Of a stretch of 55,839 nucleotides of DNA, positions 15,933 to 24,021 are shown in pieces. The notes under the pieces are model-generated. The model was not told the DNA's origin, did not search any database, and saw only the letters and a program-made list of their open reading frames with translations. How positions within the stretch are numbered: the stretch's first letter is position 1; the number at the start of each line of letters is the position of its first letter. This DNA comes from an uncultured Clostridia bacterium (lineage in GTDB: Bacteria > Bacillota > Clostridia > Oscillospirales > QAMX01): NCBI GenBank assembly GCA_944376195.1, contig CALWBW010000009.1:1-55839 (forward strand). The letters are read 5' to 3'. Position numbers and translations under genes: made by a program.

Positions 15933-17588
15933 TTATTTCAGCGTTTTGGCGTAACTGTCCTTGAGCGATACGGTACGGTTGAACACAGAGGGGTTCTTCG
16001 TGTCGCGGCAGAAGTAACCCAGGCGCACGAACTGAAACCGTTCGCCGGGCGCCGCATCGGAAAGAGCCGGTTCCAGTTTGCAGCCGGTGAGATGGATGAC
16101 GGATTCCGGATTCAGATAATCGTCATAGGTTTTATCTTCTGGCATGGCGCCCATGTTTTCCATGGTGAAGAGTTTGTCAAACAGATCAATGTTCGCGTCT
16201 ACGGCGTACTGTGCGCTGAGCCAGTGGATGGTGCCGCGCACCTTCCGGCCATCGGCCGGTACGCCGTCACGCGTTTCAAGATCCGCCGTGCAAATGATTT
16301 CCGCGATGTTTCCCGCGTCGTCTTTGACCACGCGTTCACATTTCACGATGTACGCGCCCATGAGTCGGACTTCCCGTCCCGGCGTCATGCGCTGGAATTT
16401 GGGCGGCGGGACTTCGGCGAAATCGTCCTCCTCAATCCACAGTTCGCGGGTGAAGGGTACTTCGCGCGTTCCGGCAGCCGGATCTTCGGGATTGTTGGCT
16501 ACGGCAAAATACTCGGTTTTCCCGGCAGGATAGTTTTCAATGGTAACCTTCAAAGGCTTTGTTACGGCAATGCGGCGCAGAGCGGTTTTATTGAGCTCTT
16601 CCCGCAGGCAGTGTTCCAAAAGCCGAATGTCGACCAGGTTATAGACCTTGGAAACGCCGATACGGCTGATGAAATCCTGAATGGAGGCCGGCGTGTACCC
16701 ACGGCGGCGCAGGGCGCAAAGCGTCGGCAGACGCGGATCGTCCCAGCCATCGGCAACGCCGGTTTCAACGAGTTTGCGCAGATAACGCTTGGACATGACC
16801 GTGTTCGTGACGTTGAGCCGCGCGAACTCATACTGATGCGGGCGCGGATTGATGCCGAGGTTATCGAGTACCCAGTCATAAAGCGGACGGTGGTTTTCAA
16901 ACTCGATGGAACAAAGCGAGTGGGTGATTCCCTCCGTTGCGTCCTGAATGGGATGCGCGAAGTCGTAAAGCGGATAAATACACCAGCGGTTCCCCTGACG
17001 ATGATGCGCGCAATGGACAATCCGGTAAATCGCCGGATCGCGCAGGTTTAAATTGGGGGAAGTCATATCGATTTTTGCGCGCAGCGTCCGGGCGCCGTCG
17101 GGAAATTCCCCTGCGCGCATCCGCTGGAACAGATCCAGGTTTTCCTCCACGCTGCGGTTCCGGTACGGGCTTTCGCGTCCCGGTTCCGTCAGAGTACCGC
17201 GGTATTCGCGCATTTCATCGGCGGAAAGGTCGCAAACATAGGCCTTGCCGTCGCGAATGAGCTGCAACGCATATTCGTAACATTTGTCAAAATAATCGGA
17301 ACCATAAAAGATGGCGTCCGGCTCGTCGCCGATCAACCAGCGGATATCTTCTTCAATGGACTGCACAAATTCCTCATCTTCTTTTGTAGGGTTTGTGTCG
17401 TCATAACGAAGATTGAACTTGCCGCCATATTTTCGGGCGGTGGTGTAGTTGATTAAAATGGCCTTTGCGGAACCAATGTGCAGATACCCATTGGGTTCCG
17501 GCGGGAACCGCGTATGCACGTGGTTCTCGCGGCCGGACGCCAGGTCGGCGTCAATAATTTCATGTATAAAATTCGTGGAATCACTCAT
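15933..17588 (-). CDS. glnS: Glutaminyl-tRNA synthetase
   Basis: The 551-residue class I synthetase shows the HIGH-type motif PPEPNGYLHIGSAKAI near residue 33 and the KMSKS-type motif VMSKRYLRKLV near 270. It also has the GlnRS signature LRYDDTNPTKEDEEFVQSIEEDI, which distinguishes it from bacterial GluRS, and the C-terminal anticodon-binding beta-barrels. It charges tRNA-Gln directly. The ATG at 17588 follows GAGGTGA by 5 nt and is preferred over a GTG at 17597. It lies 38 nt downstream of gltX in the same operon. Confidence 0.95.
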   Translation of the reverse strand: MSDSTNFIHEIIDADLASGRENHVHTRFPPEPNGYLHIGSAKAILINYTTARKYGGKFNLRYDDTNPTKEDEEFVQSIEEDIRWLIGDEPDAIFYGSDYFDKCYEYALQLIRDGKAYVCDLSADEMREYRGTLTEPGRESPYRNRSVEENLDLFQRMRAGEFPDGARTLRAKIDMTSPNLNLRDPAIYRIVHCAHHRQGNRWCIYPLYDFAHPIQDATEGITHSLCSIEFENHRPLYDWVLDNLGINPRPHQYEFARLNVTNTVMSKRYLRKLVETGVADGWDDPRLPTLCALRRRGYTPASIQDFISRIGVSKVYNLVDIRLLEHCLREELNKTALRRIAVTKPLKVTIENYPAGKTEYFAVANNPEDPAAGTREVPFTRELWIEEDDFAEVPPPKFQRMTPGREVRLMGAYIVKCERVVKDDAGNIAEIICTADLETRDGVPADGRKVRGTIHWLSAQYAVDANIDLFDKLFTMENMGAMPEDKTYDDYLNPESVIHLTGCKLEPALSDAAPGERFQFVRLGYFCRDTKNPSVFNRTVSLKDSYAKTLK

Positions 17589-17626
17589 GTAGGTCACCTC
17601 GAAAAGATGAAATAGGAAAACTCAAG

Positions 17627-19276
17627 TCAGCCCAGCTTTTCAATCATGGCGGCTATCCGCGCGCGTACGCGCTCTGCCCCCAAAACGCGCATCACTTCAT
17701 ACATATCCGGGGAATTCTGTTTCCCCGTTACGGCGATACGCAGGAACATGCTCACATCCGCCACATTGCCGGAATATTGCTCCGGCGCGGCGCGATAGGC
17801 TTTCATATCCGAGGCAAAGCCGAGCGAGTCGGCCACAGCCTTGATTTTATCAAACCACACGGACTGCTCGTCCGCCGGATCGTAGGTTGTCAGGAAGGCC
17901 GAAAGCGCGGTGCGGATGAGTTCCGGCGTAAATTTTTCGGGATACGCGTCCTCTATCCGGAACAGTTCATCAAAGAAAAATCCCATATAACCGCGCACTT
18001 CGCTCCATACGGCGAAGTCCTTGCGCGGTTTTTTGCCGCCGCGCCCAATGGCAAGCGCCGCCCGGGAGAGCTCCGGCTGGGACGCCAGGCAGACGGCAAA
18101 TTCGGAATCAAATTCGCCTGCCCAGGTGAGCACCTCCTTGTAAACCGTGTCCGCGCTCATACGCGAAACGACATCCTTTGACACGTCGCGCAGTTTCATT
18201 ACGTCAAAGAGCGCGCCGGCCGGGTTCATTTTTTTATAGGAAAAGCGGAAATCCGAAGCGGAAACGTCCGGATTGGCACGCCGCCAGTCCTCAAAGTTGG
18301 AGTTTAAAATCGTCAAAAGATATTCATAAATGGATTCTACGGGATATCCTTCGGCCTGGTAGAAGGTCAGCGCAAGTTCGGGGTCTTTGCGTTTGGAAAG
18401 CTTGCGCTTGCTTGTGCCGTCCATTTTCTGAAGCGGGCCGATGTGCAGGTATTTCGGCGGCCGGAACCCCAACGCCGCAAACAACTGAAGGTGGAAGGGC
18501 AGGCTCGGCAGCCATTCGTCGCCGCGCACGACATGCGTGGTGTGCATGAGGTGATCGTCGACCGCGTGGGCGAAGTGATAGGTGGGAATGCCGTCGGATT
18601 TCAAAAGCACGTGGTCGATATCGTTTTCCGTCAACTCAAGACGGCCTTTGATCAGATCGGTAAACGGAATTTTATGTTCGATAGACCCCTCTGAGCGGAA
18701 ACGCAGGACCCAGGGTTTCCCGGCGTCCATCGCGGCGCGGATCTCATCCAGGGAGCGGTCGCGCCACACGGCCCAACGGCCGAAGTAACCGAAGTTGGCC
18801 TTTTCGGCTTCCTGCTCCTCATGCATTCTGGCCAGTTCTTCTTCCGTGCAGAAGCACGGATATGCCCGGCCTTCCTGTACAAGCTTTTTGGCAAAAACAT
18901 GATAAATCGCGGCACGCTGGCGCTGACGGTACGGGCCGTACGCCCCGCGCTCTCCGTCAACCGTGGCGCCTTCGTCAAATTCAATATGGTAATGGCTCAA
19001 AGCCCGAATTAACGTTTCCACCGCACCGGGGACCTCGCGTTTTGCGTCCGTGTCCTCAATACGCAGATAGAGCACGCCGCCGGACTGGTGCGTCATACGC
19101 TCCGAAGTCAGCCCCTGCACAAGATTCCCCAGATGGACGAATCCCGTCGGGCTGGGCGCGGCGCGCGAGACAACGGCCCCCTCGGGCAGTTCGCGCGCGG
19201 GATACCGGGCCTCCACCTCCTCCGGTGTTTCCGTAACATCCGGGAAAAGAAGCTGGGCAAGCGCTAGATAATCCAT
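17627..19276 (-). CDS. gltX: Glutamyl-tRNA synthetase
   Basis: The 549-residue class I synthetase has RAAPSPTGFVHLGNLVQGL as the HIGH region and KLSKRKDPE as the KMSKS loop. It is some 60-70 residues longer than common bacterial GltX, with about 35 extra N-terminal residues before the HIGH strand. It attaches Glu to tRNA-Glu. GGAGG lies 7 nt before the ATG at 19276. It heads the gltX-glnS operon and has a TTGCAA-N17-TAAAAT promoter. Because a GlnRS is encoded next door, this enzyme is likely discriminating for tRNA-Glu (inference). Confidence 0.95.
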   Translation of the reverse strand: MDYLALAQLLFPDVTETPEEVEARYPARELPEGAVVSRAAPSPTGFVHLGNLVQGLTSERMTHQSGGVLYLRIEDTDAKREVPGAVETLIRALSHYHIEFDEGATVDGERGAYGPYRQRQRAAIYHVFAKKLVQEGRAYPCFCTEEELARMHEEQEAEKANFGYFGRWAVWRDRSLDEIRAAMDAGKPWVLRFRSEGSIEHKIPFTDLIKGRLELTENDIDHVLLKSDGIPTYHFAHAVDDHLMHTTHVVRGDEWLPSLPFHLQLFAALGFRPPKYLHIGPLQKMDGTSKRKLSKRKDPELALTFYQAEGYPVESIYEYLLTILNSNFEDWRRANPDVSASDFRFSYKKMNPAGALFDVMKLRDVSKDVVSRMSADTVYKEVLTWAGEFDSEFAVCLASQPELSRAALAIGRGGKKPRKDFAVWSEVRGYMGFFFDELFRIEDAYPEKFTPELIRTALSAFLTTYDPADEQSVWFDKIKAVADSLGFASDMKAYRAAPEQYSGNVADVSMFLRIAVTGKQNSPDMYEVMRVLGAERVRARIAAMIEKLG

Positions 19277-19306
19277 GATAGTCCTCCATCCATAACAATA
19301 TTATGT

Positions 19307-19335
19307 ATTTTATCATAATGAAGAGTGGTTTGCAA
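19307..19335 (-). promoter_or_regulatory. gltX-glnS promoter
   Basis: On the minus strand TTGCAA, 17 nt and TAAAAT are seen, 31 nt before the gltX start. No T-box specifier or terminator is visible in the short leader. Confidence 0.65.
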
Positions 19336-19476
19336 TGCCCGTGACCTCACAGATTCGCGGGTGATCCCTTATTCGAAAGAGCCGGACGCCTGATACCTGT
19401 CTGCAGCCGAAACACTATTTTGTCTGTATTTATGCATGGCTGCTATTATAATATTATACAAATTTAAAAATTTTTA

Positions 19477-19505
19477 TTGACTTTTTTTATTCAATATGAT
19501 AAGAT
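19477..19505 (+). promoter_or_regulatory. Promoter for the hypothetical gene and lipoprotein region
   Basis: TTGACT, 17 nt and TAAGAT lie in a very AT-rich stretch. The gene-free interval 19277-19593 contains this promoter, the gltX promoter on the other strand, and two tiny coupled reading frames: a 14-codon ATG frame at 19540 after an AAGGTGG site, whose TGA overlaps a 21-codon ATG frame at 19581. These may be a decayed 5' part of the following gene. Confidence 0.5.
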
Positions 19506-19593
19506 GGTGCCATAAAACTGGAAAGGTGGTGTGAACCCCATGGGCCGGAAAGTTTTGCCCAAGAAAGGATTTGCGGACAGATGAAAGATGTAA

Positions 19594-19920
19594 ATGTACA
19601 GGGTTTTGAATGGAAATTCGACTGGCGGACAGGTTACGCCGCTTAAAAATATTGTCATAATGGCGAGCGGCACTTACCGGACTTATTTGAAGGTGAAAAC
19701 CGCATATGATATTAACACGCTGGAGATTGCACAGTATACATACAGTCATGTGATTGAGTCTTATGGGAATTACCCCTCTGAGGGTACGCTTTACTCTAAT
19801 TTCAACAATCCCTGCCCCTATGCCATAGATATTGCCGTCAGCAGCGCTCCCGGCAGCGGCGGTGGGATGTATTTTAACTGTGAGGTGTTCATTGATGGCA
19901 GATCTTATTCGTGGCATTAA
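19594..19920 (+). CDS. Hypothetical protein, possibly remnant of a larger gene
   Basis: The 108-codon frame has no family I recognise. Its composition is polar and beta-prone (TYRTYLKVKTAYDINTLEI, later SNFNNPCPYAIDIAVSS and a Gly-rich GSGGGMYF). There is no signal peptide. A stop codon lies directly before the ATG and the ribosome site is weak. Two overlapping mini-frames upstream carry the better ribosome site, so frameshift decay of an originally longer gene is plausible. The end overlaps the start of the lipoprotein by 26 nt, which suggests coupled translation. Whether this protein is made is uncertain. Confidence 0.45.
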   Translation: MYRVLNGNSTGGQVTPLKNIVIMASGTYRTYLKVKTAYDINTLEIAQYTYSHVIESYGNYPSEGTLYSNFNNPCPYAIDIAVSSAPGSGGGMYFNCEVFIDGRSYSWH

Positions 19921-20974
19921 AAGTTGTCATGGCTTTGTCCGGCTGATCTCCTTTACTCTTTGCCTCTGCCTGCTCTTTTCCCTCGCTGCGTGCGATTCCG
20001 CAGAAGAAGAACCGGGGACATCCGATGCCTTGAATGTTTCCAATCCCCCTACGGAGGATGTCTCGGATGAAGCAGAGGACGGCCCGGACAAAATTGCCCA
20101 ACCGGATGAGACCCCGGACGAGACGGGGGAGGAATCCGGCGAGGAGGACGGGGCTTCTTCCGCCTGGGAGGATGTTCAGGCGCAGGTGGAGGCGCTTGGG
20201 CTTCCCGAAGGGCCGAAGTTTTCCGGCTTTGAGAATTTTTCTTTCGCGGGCCCGTATCTTGAGAGCTTAGGCGAATTCCGGCAGGATCTGGTCGAGCCGC
20301 TCTCTCTTACGGACGATGTCTGGGAATACTTAGAAGTCGACGGGCTGCCTGGCCCGCGTCCTTCCATGCGAGAGCCTGTGGAAATCGGCAGAGAGGCCTA
20401 CACCCTCTATCTTCGTTTCACGCAGGGCCCGGAACGCGACACACCCGGCTACTTGAGCTATTATTATTTTGAGCGCACAGTGGAAGGCGATGCCGCGGCC
20501 AAGGATACCGCAATTCAGGCACTTTACGAGCAGCTGGTCGAGGAGCTTGGCGAGCCGGAGGAACCCGGCACGAATGTCACTTTTATGATTGAAAACGACG
20601 GCCTCTCGCCGGAAGATTATATCGCCGATACGGAAACCGAGCAATCGCCGCTTTATGACACGGTACGCGGCGGCATCGAGGCCGGGACACACCGCACGCA
20701 GGAGTATGAAAAGTGGGTGTTGGCGGATGGAGTCCTTTATCCCGGTATGGTGGTGGACGCGCTGAAGCTGGGTGTGGAGCCCGAAACGGTGACGGATGAG
20801 AACGTGGCGCTGTTGGTCACACTGGGTGTGAACAACAACAGCTCGAGCGTTGTGCTGACGGTGACCATGCAGCTGATCAGTGTGGCGGATACGGAGGTCG
20901 CCCGTTATCAGGACGAGCGCACTGCAAAGTTTATCGAGGAACGTATCGCAGAGCGGCAGGCGCGGAAGTCATAA
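19895..20974 (+). CDS. Lipoprotein of unknown function
   Basis: The 359-residue protein has a basic N-terminus, a hydrophobic core and a lipobox LFSLAAC, so it should be anchored to the outer face of the membrane. A long acidic, Asp/Glu/Pro-rich linker (about residues 34-85) precedes a globular domain I do not recognise, with segments EIGREAYTLYLRFTQGPE, LSYYYFERTVEGD and NNSSSVVLTVTMQL. The last residues are charged and helical. The ATG at 19895 follows GAGGTG by 7 nt; an upstream in-frame ATG at 19832 would add a non-signal extension. It is followed by a terminator. Confidence 0.75.
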   Translation: MADLIRGIKSCHGFVRLISFTLCLCLLFSLAACDSAEEEPGTSDALNVSNPPTEDVSDEAEDGPDKIAQPDETPDETGEESGEEDGASSAWEDVQAQVEALGLPEGPKFSGFENFSFAGPYLESLGEFRQDLVEPLSLTDDVWEYLEVDGLPGPRPSMREPVEIGREAYTLYLRFTQGPERDTPGYLSYYYFERTVEGDAAAKDTAIQALYEQLVEELGEPEEPGTNVTFMIENDGLSPEDYIADTETEQSPLYDTVRGGIEAGTHRTQEYEKWVLADGVLYPGMVVDALKLGVEPETVTDENVALLVTLGVNNNSSSVVLTVTMQLISVADTEVARYQDERTAKFIEERIAERQARKS

Positions 20975-21000
20975 GCAAGGCAGTTTCAGCCTTTTATTTG

Positions 21001-21032
21001 AAAAAAGCAAGGTTTTTGGGCCTTGCTTTTTT
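21001..21032 (+). terminator. Terminator after the lipoprotein gene
   Basis: AAAAAAGCAAGG pairs with CCTTGCTTTTTT over an 8-nt loop, with a T run. Confidence 0.9.
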
Positions 21033-21045
21033 TCGCCCTTTTCTC

Positions 21046-21074
21046 TTGAACTTAAGGCACCGCCGGCGTATAAT
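21046..21074 (+). promoter_or_regulatory. Promoter of the AEC transporter
   Basis: TTGAAC, 17 nt and a perfect TATAAT are seen, 64 nt before the preferred GTG start. Confidence 0.75.
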
Positions 21075-21137
21075 AAGAAAACGGCGCGAAAAAAGAGAAC
21101 ATGCGCTATCATGAAAGGGAAAAGGAAGTGCTTTATT

Positions 21138-22070
21138 GTGGAATTAAGCCTGCTTCTGATGAAACAGATTGCCTCCATGTTCCTGATGATGGCCGTCGGT
21201 GTGATTCTGGTGCGGCTGAAGGTGTTAAAACCGGAACACGGGACTGTGATATCCAAAATCCTGCTCTACGCCGTAGTGCCCTGTACCATCATCAATTCCT
21301 ATCAAATTGAGTTTTCACTTTCCAAGCTTGAGGGCCTGGGCGTTTCCATTTTGGGCGCGGTTGTCGTACATGTGATTTTTTATGTGCTGGAGCGCGTGCT
21401 TCGGAAGCCGCTTCATCTGGAACCGGTGGAAAGCGCGTCGGTTTTCTACTCCAACGCCGGAAATCTGATTATCCCGCTGGTGCTGGCGGCGCTCGGGCAG
21501 GAATGGGTCTTTTATATCAGCGGTTATATGCTCATTCAGCAGCTGCTGATCTGGACGCACGGAAAATCCATGGTCTGCGGCGAACGGCAGTGGGATATCA
21601 AGAAGATTGTGACGAACGTCAATATTATTGCCATTTTCGTCGGGATTATTTTGTTTTTGACGGGATTCCGTTTTCCCTCCGTCGTACAGACGGCAGTGGA
21701 CTCCATGGCGGGCATGATCGCCCCGCTTTCCATGGTCCTGACCGGGATGTTGCTGGGCGGCATGAAGTTCCGCGAGATCATCGGCGCGCGGCGCGCCTAT
21801 CTCATCACGGCGCTGCGGCTGATTGTGTTTCCACTGGTCGTTGTGTTGGTTTTTGCTTTTTCCGGCATGACGCGCCTGCACCCGGAGGCGGCGAACATCC
21901 TGCTGGTCACGACGCTGGCGACTGCGTCCGCGTCTGCGACAACCATTACGCAGTTTGCGCAGTTATACGATAACAAGCCCGGCTATACCAGCGTCATCAG
22001 TATTATGACCGTAATTTTCTGTATCGTCACGATTCCTCTCATGACGGGACTTTATCAATGGCTGGTTTAA
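21138..22070 (+). CDS. AEC family transporter (auxin efflux carrier-like)
   Basis: The 310-residue protein has about ten hydrophobic helices in the 5+5 layout of the AEC/PIN-like family. Typical motifs are MMAVGVILVRLKVL in helix 1, KILLYAVVPCTIINSYQ in helix 2, the FYSNAGNLIIPLVLAALG crossover with the family Asn-Gly, and the GMLLGGMKFRE turn. In bacteria such proteins export or import small organic acids such as malate; the substrate is unknown here. The GTG at 21138 lies 9 nt after AAAGGAAG; an ATG at 21111 would add a basic tail that contains that site, so the GTG is preferred. Confidence 0.88.
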   Translation: MELSLLLMKQIASMFLMMAVGVILVRLKVLKPEHGTVISKILLYAVVPCTIINSYQIEFSLSKLEGLGVSILGAVVVHVIFYVLERVLRKPLHLEPVESASVFYSNAGNLIIPLVLAALGQEWVFYISGYMLIQQLLIWTHGKSMVCGERQWDIKKIVTNVNIIAIFVGIILFLTGFRFPSVVQTAVDSMAGMIAPLSMVLTGMLLGGMKFREIIGARRAYLITALRLIVFPLVVVLVFAFSGMTRLHPEAANILLVTTLATASASATTITQFAQLYDNKPGYTSVISIMTVIFCIVTIPLMTGLYQWLV

Positions 22071-22088
22071 AGGAAAATCCGGTATTTG

Positions 22089-22114
22089 AGGACGGCTTCG
22101 GCCGTCCTTTTTTA
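22089..22114 (+). terminator. Terminator after the AEC gene
   Basis: AGGACGGC-TTCG-GCCGTCCT forms a stable UUCG-type tetraloop hairpin followed by T6. Confidence 0.92.
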
Positions 22115-22141
22115 TCTTTTCCCGGCAGAGCGGCGGGATGG

Positions 22142-22170
22142 TTGAAACGTCCCGCCGCCCATGCTATACT
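22142..22170 (+). promoter_or_regulatory. Promoter of the M28 peptidase operon
   Basis: TTGAAA, 17 nt and TATACT are seen, 33 nt before the start codon. Confidence 0.7.
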
Positions 22171-22202
22171 AGAGAAAAATGGAGGAAAAGGAGGGGCTTT
22201 TC

Positions 22203-23435
22203 ATGTCATTTTCTCCTCTTACATTTGTCAGAGACCTGAGCTTTGTCCGCTACGGCGGTACGCCGGCGGAATTGATCCGCCGGGAGCTGGAAAACGCCGG
22301 CGGCAGCGGCGAGTTTTTGGAATTCCGGATTCCCGCTTCCGTCTGCACACACTGCGCGGTGTCGGTTACGGCGCCGTTTTCGCGCAGCCTCTCTGTGACG
22401 CCCTATGGCATGTGCGCGTCTCTTCCCGAGCCTGGCCGTGATTTGCACTTTTTCTATGCCGAGCAGGGGACTGCGCGCGACTTTCTGGGGCGGGAGGATC
22501 TTTCCGACTCTGTGGTCCTGGTCAACATGTTAAGCCGCGATACGTTCCGCCTTTTGTGCGAGCGCCATGCGGCAGCGATCCTGGTTGTCACGGGGAAATA
22601 CTACCACTCGTCAGACGAGGCTGGGATTTATGCGCGGAACCTGCGCCCTAAATTTTTGGAATACGGGGATATCCCCACCTTTGGCATCACGGCGCACGAT
22701 GCGACGGAGCTTGTCCGCGACGGAGCCGAACAGCTGCATGTCGAACTGGTGCAGGAAAACGGCGAAGCCACCTCGCAAAACGTAGAGGCGGTGATTCCGG
22801 GAGGGGATCTGGCAAAAGAAGAGCTGATCCTGACGGCGCACTATGACAGCGTTCCCGTCGGCACCGGGTCCTGGGATAATGCGACTGGAAGCGCGGCGCT
22901 TCTCGGACTTTACCGCTATTTCCTTGCGCATCCTGCGCGGCGCACACTGCGTTTCCTCTGGTGTGGCGCGGAAGAACAGGGCCTTCTGGGATCAAAGGCG
23001 TATGTCGACCAGCGCGGTGAGGCGCTCGACGCCATTAAATTCTGCTTTAACTTTGATATGTGCGGCACTATTTTGGGCAATAACCGGATTTGCGTCACGG
23101 GCGGCCGGGAATTGGAGACTTTTGTAGATCAATATTGCCGGGAAACCGGTTGTTCCGCCGACATCCGCACGCAGGTGCATTCCAGTGATTCCGCGCCGTT
23201 TGCGGATCATGGGATCCCGGCCATCGGCCTTTCCCGCGGAACGGCCACTTCCGAAATCCATACCAGCCGCGATCTGGAATTTCCTATCGGGGAAAAGGCG
23301 CTTTTGAAAAATATTGCGGAATTTGCCGGGATGGTGGAACGCGTCGCAAACGCCGCCGTTTTGCCGGTAGATACGGGAATGCCGGAGGAAATGAAGAAGG
23401 AACTGGACCGATATTTTCAGAGGGAGCCAAAATAA
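22203..23435 (+). CDS. M28 family zinc aminopeptidase
   Basis: The 410-residue protein carries the M28 zinc site. AHYDSVPVGTGSWDNATGSAA supplies His and the bridging Asp, WCGAEEQGLLGS the catalytic Glu and a ligand Glu, FNFDMCG an Asp ligand, and SEIHTSRD a late His. An N-terminal region resembling a PA-type insert (about residues 75-165) precedes the catalytic core. No signal peptide is seen, so it is probably a cytoplasmic peptidase. The start at 22203 lies 8 nt after GGAGGGG-type sequence; an ATG at 22179 lacks a site. It is followed after 18 nt by a small P-loop kinase in the same transcript. Confidence 0.88.
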   Translation: MSFSPLTFVRDLSFVRYGGTPAELIRRELENAGGSGEFLEFRIPASVCTHCAVSVTAPFSRSLSVTPYGMCASLPEPGRDLHFFYAEQGTARDFLGREDLSDSVVLVNMLSRDTFRLLCERHAAAILVVTGKYYHSSDEAGIYARNLRPKFLEYGDIPTFGITAHDATELVRDGAEQLHVELVQENGEATSQNVEAVIPGGDLAKEELILTAHYDSVPVGTGSWDNATGSAALLGLYRYFLAHPARRTLRFLWCGAEEQGLLGSKAYVDQRGEALDAIKFCFNFDMCGTILGNNRICVTGGRELETFVDQYCRETGCSADIRTQVHSSDSAPFADHGIPAIGLSRGTATSEIHTSRDLEFPIGEKALLKNIAEFAGMVERVANAAVLPVDTGMPEEMKKELDRYFQREPK

Positions 23436-23453
23436 GAAAGAGGCGCTGTCGGG

Positions 23454-23978
23454 ATGAAGCTTTATATCATCGGGGCGGTGGCCAGCGGAAAATCTACGCT
23501 GGCACGTCGGGTTGCCGAACGCACGGGCGTCCCCTGTACGCATTTGGACGACGTGGTCTATATGCCCGATCCGGCCGCCCCCGAGGGGAACCGCAAACGC
23601 CCGGCAGAAGAGCGCGACCGCCTGTTTCAGGAGGTACTCGCACAGAAGTCTTATATTATAGAGGATGCCGGCCGGGCCTGTTTTCTGGAGGGGTTGCGGC
23701 AGGCAGATACGGTGGTTTTGCTGGACCCGCCGATTGCCGTGCGACGGCGGCGCATTCTGACGCGATGGGTCAAGCAGAATCTGGGTTTGGAGCCGTGCGG
23801 TTACCGGCCGAACTTTGCCATGCTGCGGGCCATGTTCCGTTGGTCTTCCCGGTATGATACGGGAGCGGACGGCGTGAGAGGCCGCGTCGGCTGTTTTCAG
23901 AAGAAAACGGTTGTGTTGCGGAATAACCGGGAGATTGCAGCCTGGCTGGCACAACTGTCCTCCCCGCTATGTAAATGA
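23454..23978 (+). CDS. P-loop kinase-like NTPase (FlaR/adenylate-kinase-like)
   Basis: The 174-residue protein starts with the Walker A loop IIGAVASGKSTLARR and has a HLDDVVY segment where related small kinases hold the catalytic Asp. It then has IIEDAGRACFLEGL and a basic lid region RRRRILTRWVKQ. This resembles proteins annotated as FlaR-type DNA topology modulation proteins, which in fact look like small nucleoside or metabolite kinases. The substrate is unknown. It is co-transcribed with the M28 peptidase and ends before a strong terminator. Confidence 0.75.
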   Translation: MKLYIIGAVASGKSTLARRVAERTGVPCTHLDDVVYMPDPAAPEGNRKRPAEERDRLFQEVLAQKSYIIEDAGRACFLEGLRQADTVVLLDPPIAVRRRRILTRWVKQNLGLEPCGYRPNFAMLRAMFRWSSRYDTGADGVRGRVGCFQKKTVVLRNNREIAAWLAQLSSPLCK

Positions 23979-23981
23979 GAG

Positions 23982-24020
23982 AACCCCGCCCGGGGCTGCT
24001 ATTGCCTGGGCGGGGTTTTT
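23982..24020. terminator. Terminator between the kinase-like gene and the MacB-like gene
   Basis: AACCCCGCCCGGG pairs with CCTGGGCGGGGTT (one wobble) and is followed by a T run in the plus direction. The genes are convergent. Confidence 0.85.
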
Positions 24021-24021
24021 C

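Noticed and set aside
15891-17051. Long plus-strand open frame of 386 codons
   Set aside because: It lies antisense within glnS, has no family motifs or ribosome site, and is a by-product of GC-rich codon use.
19277-19476. T-box or other tRNA-sensing leader before gltX
   Set aside because: The promoter lies only about 30 nt before the start codon, leaving no room for a T-box.
22992-23954. Minus-strand open frame of 320 codons
   Set aside because: It is antisense to the M28 peptidase and the kinase-like gene; both have strong motifs on the plus strand.
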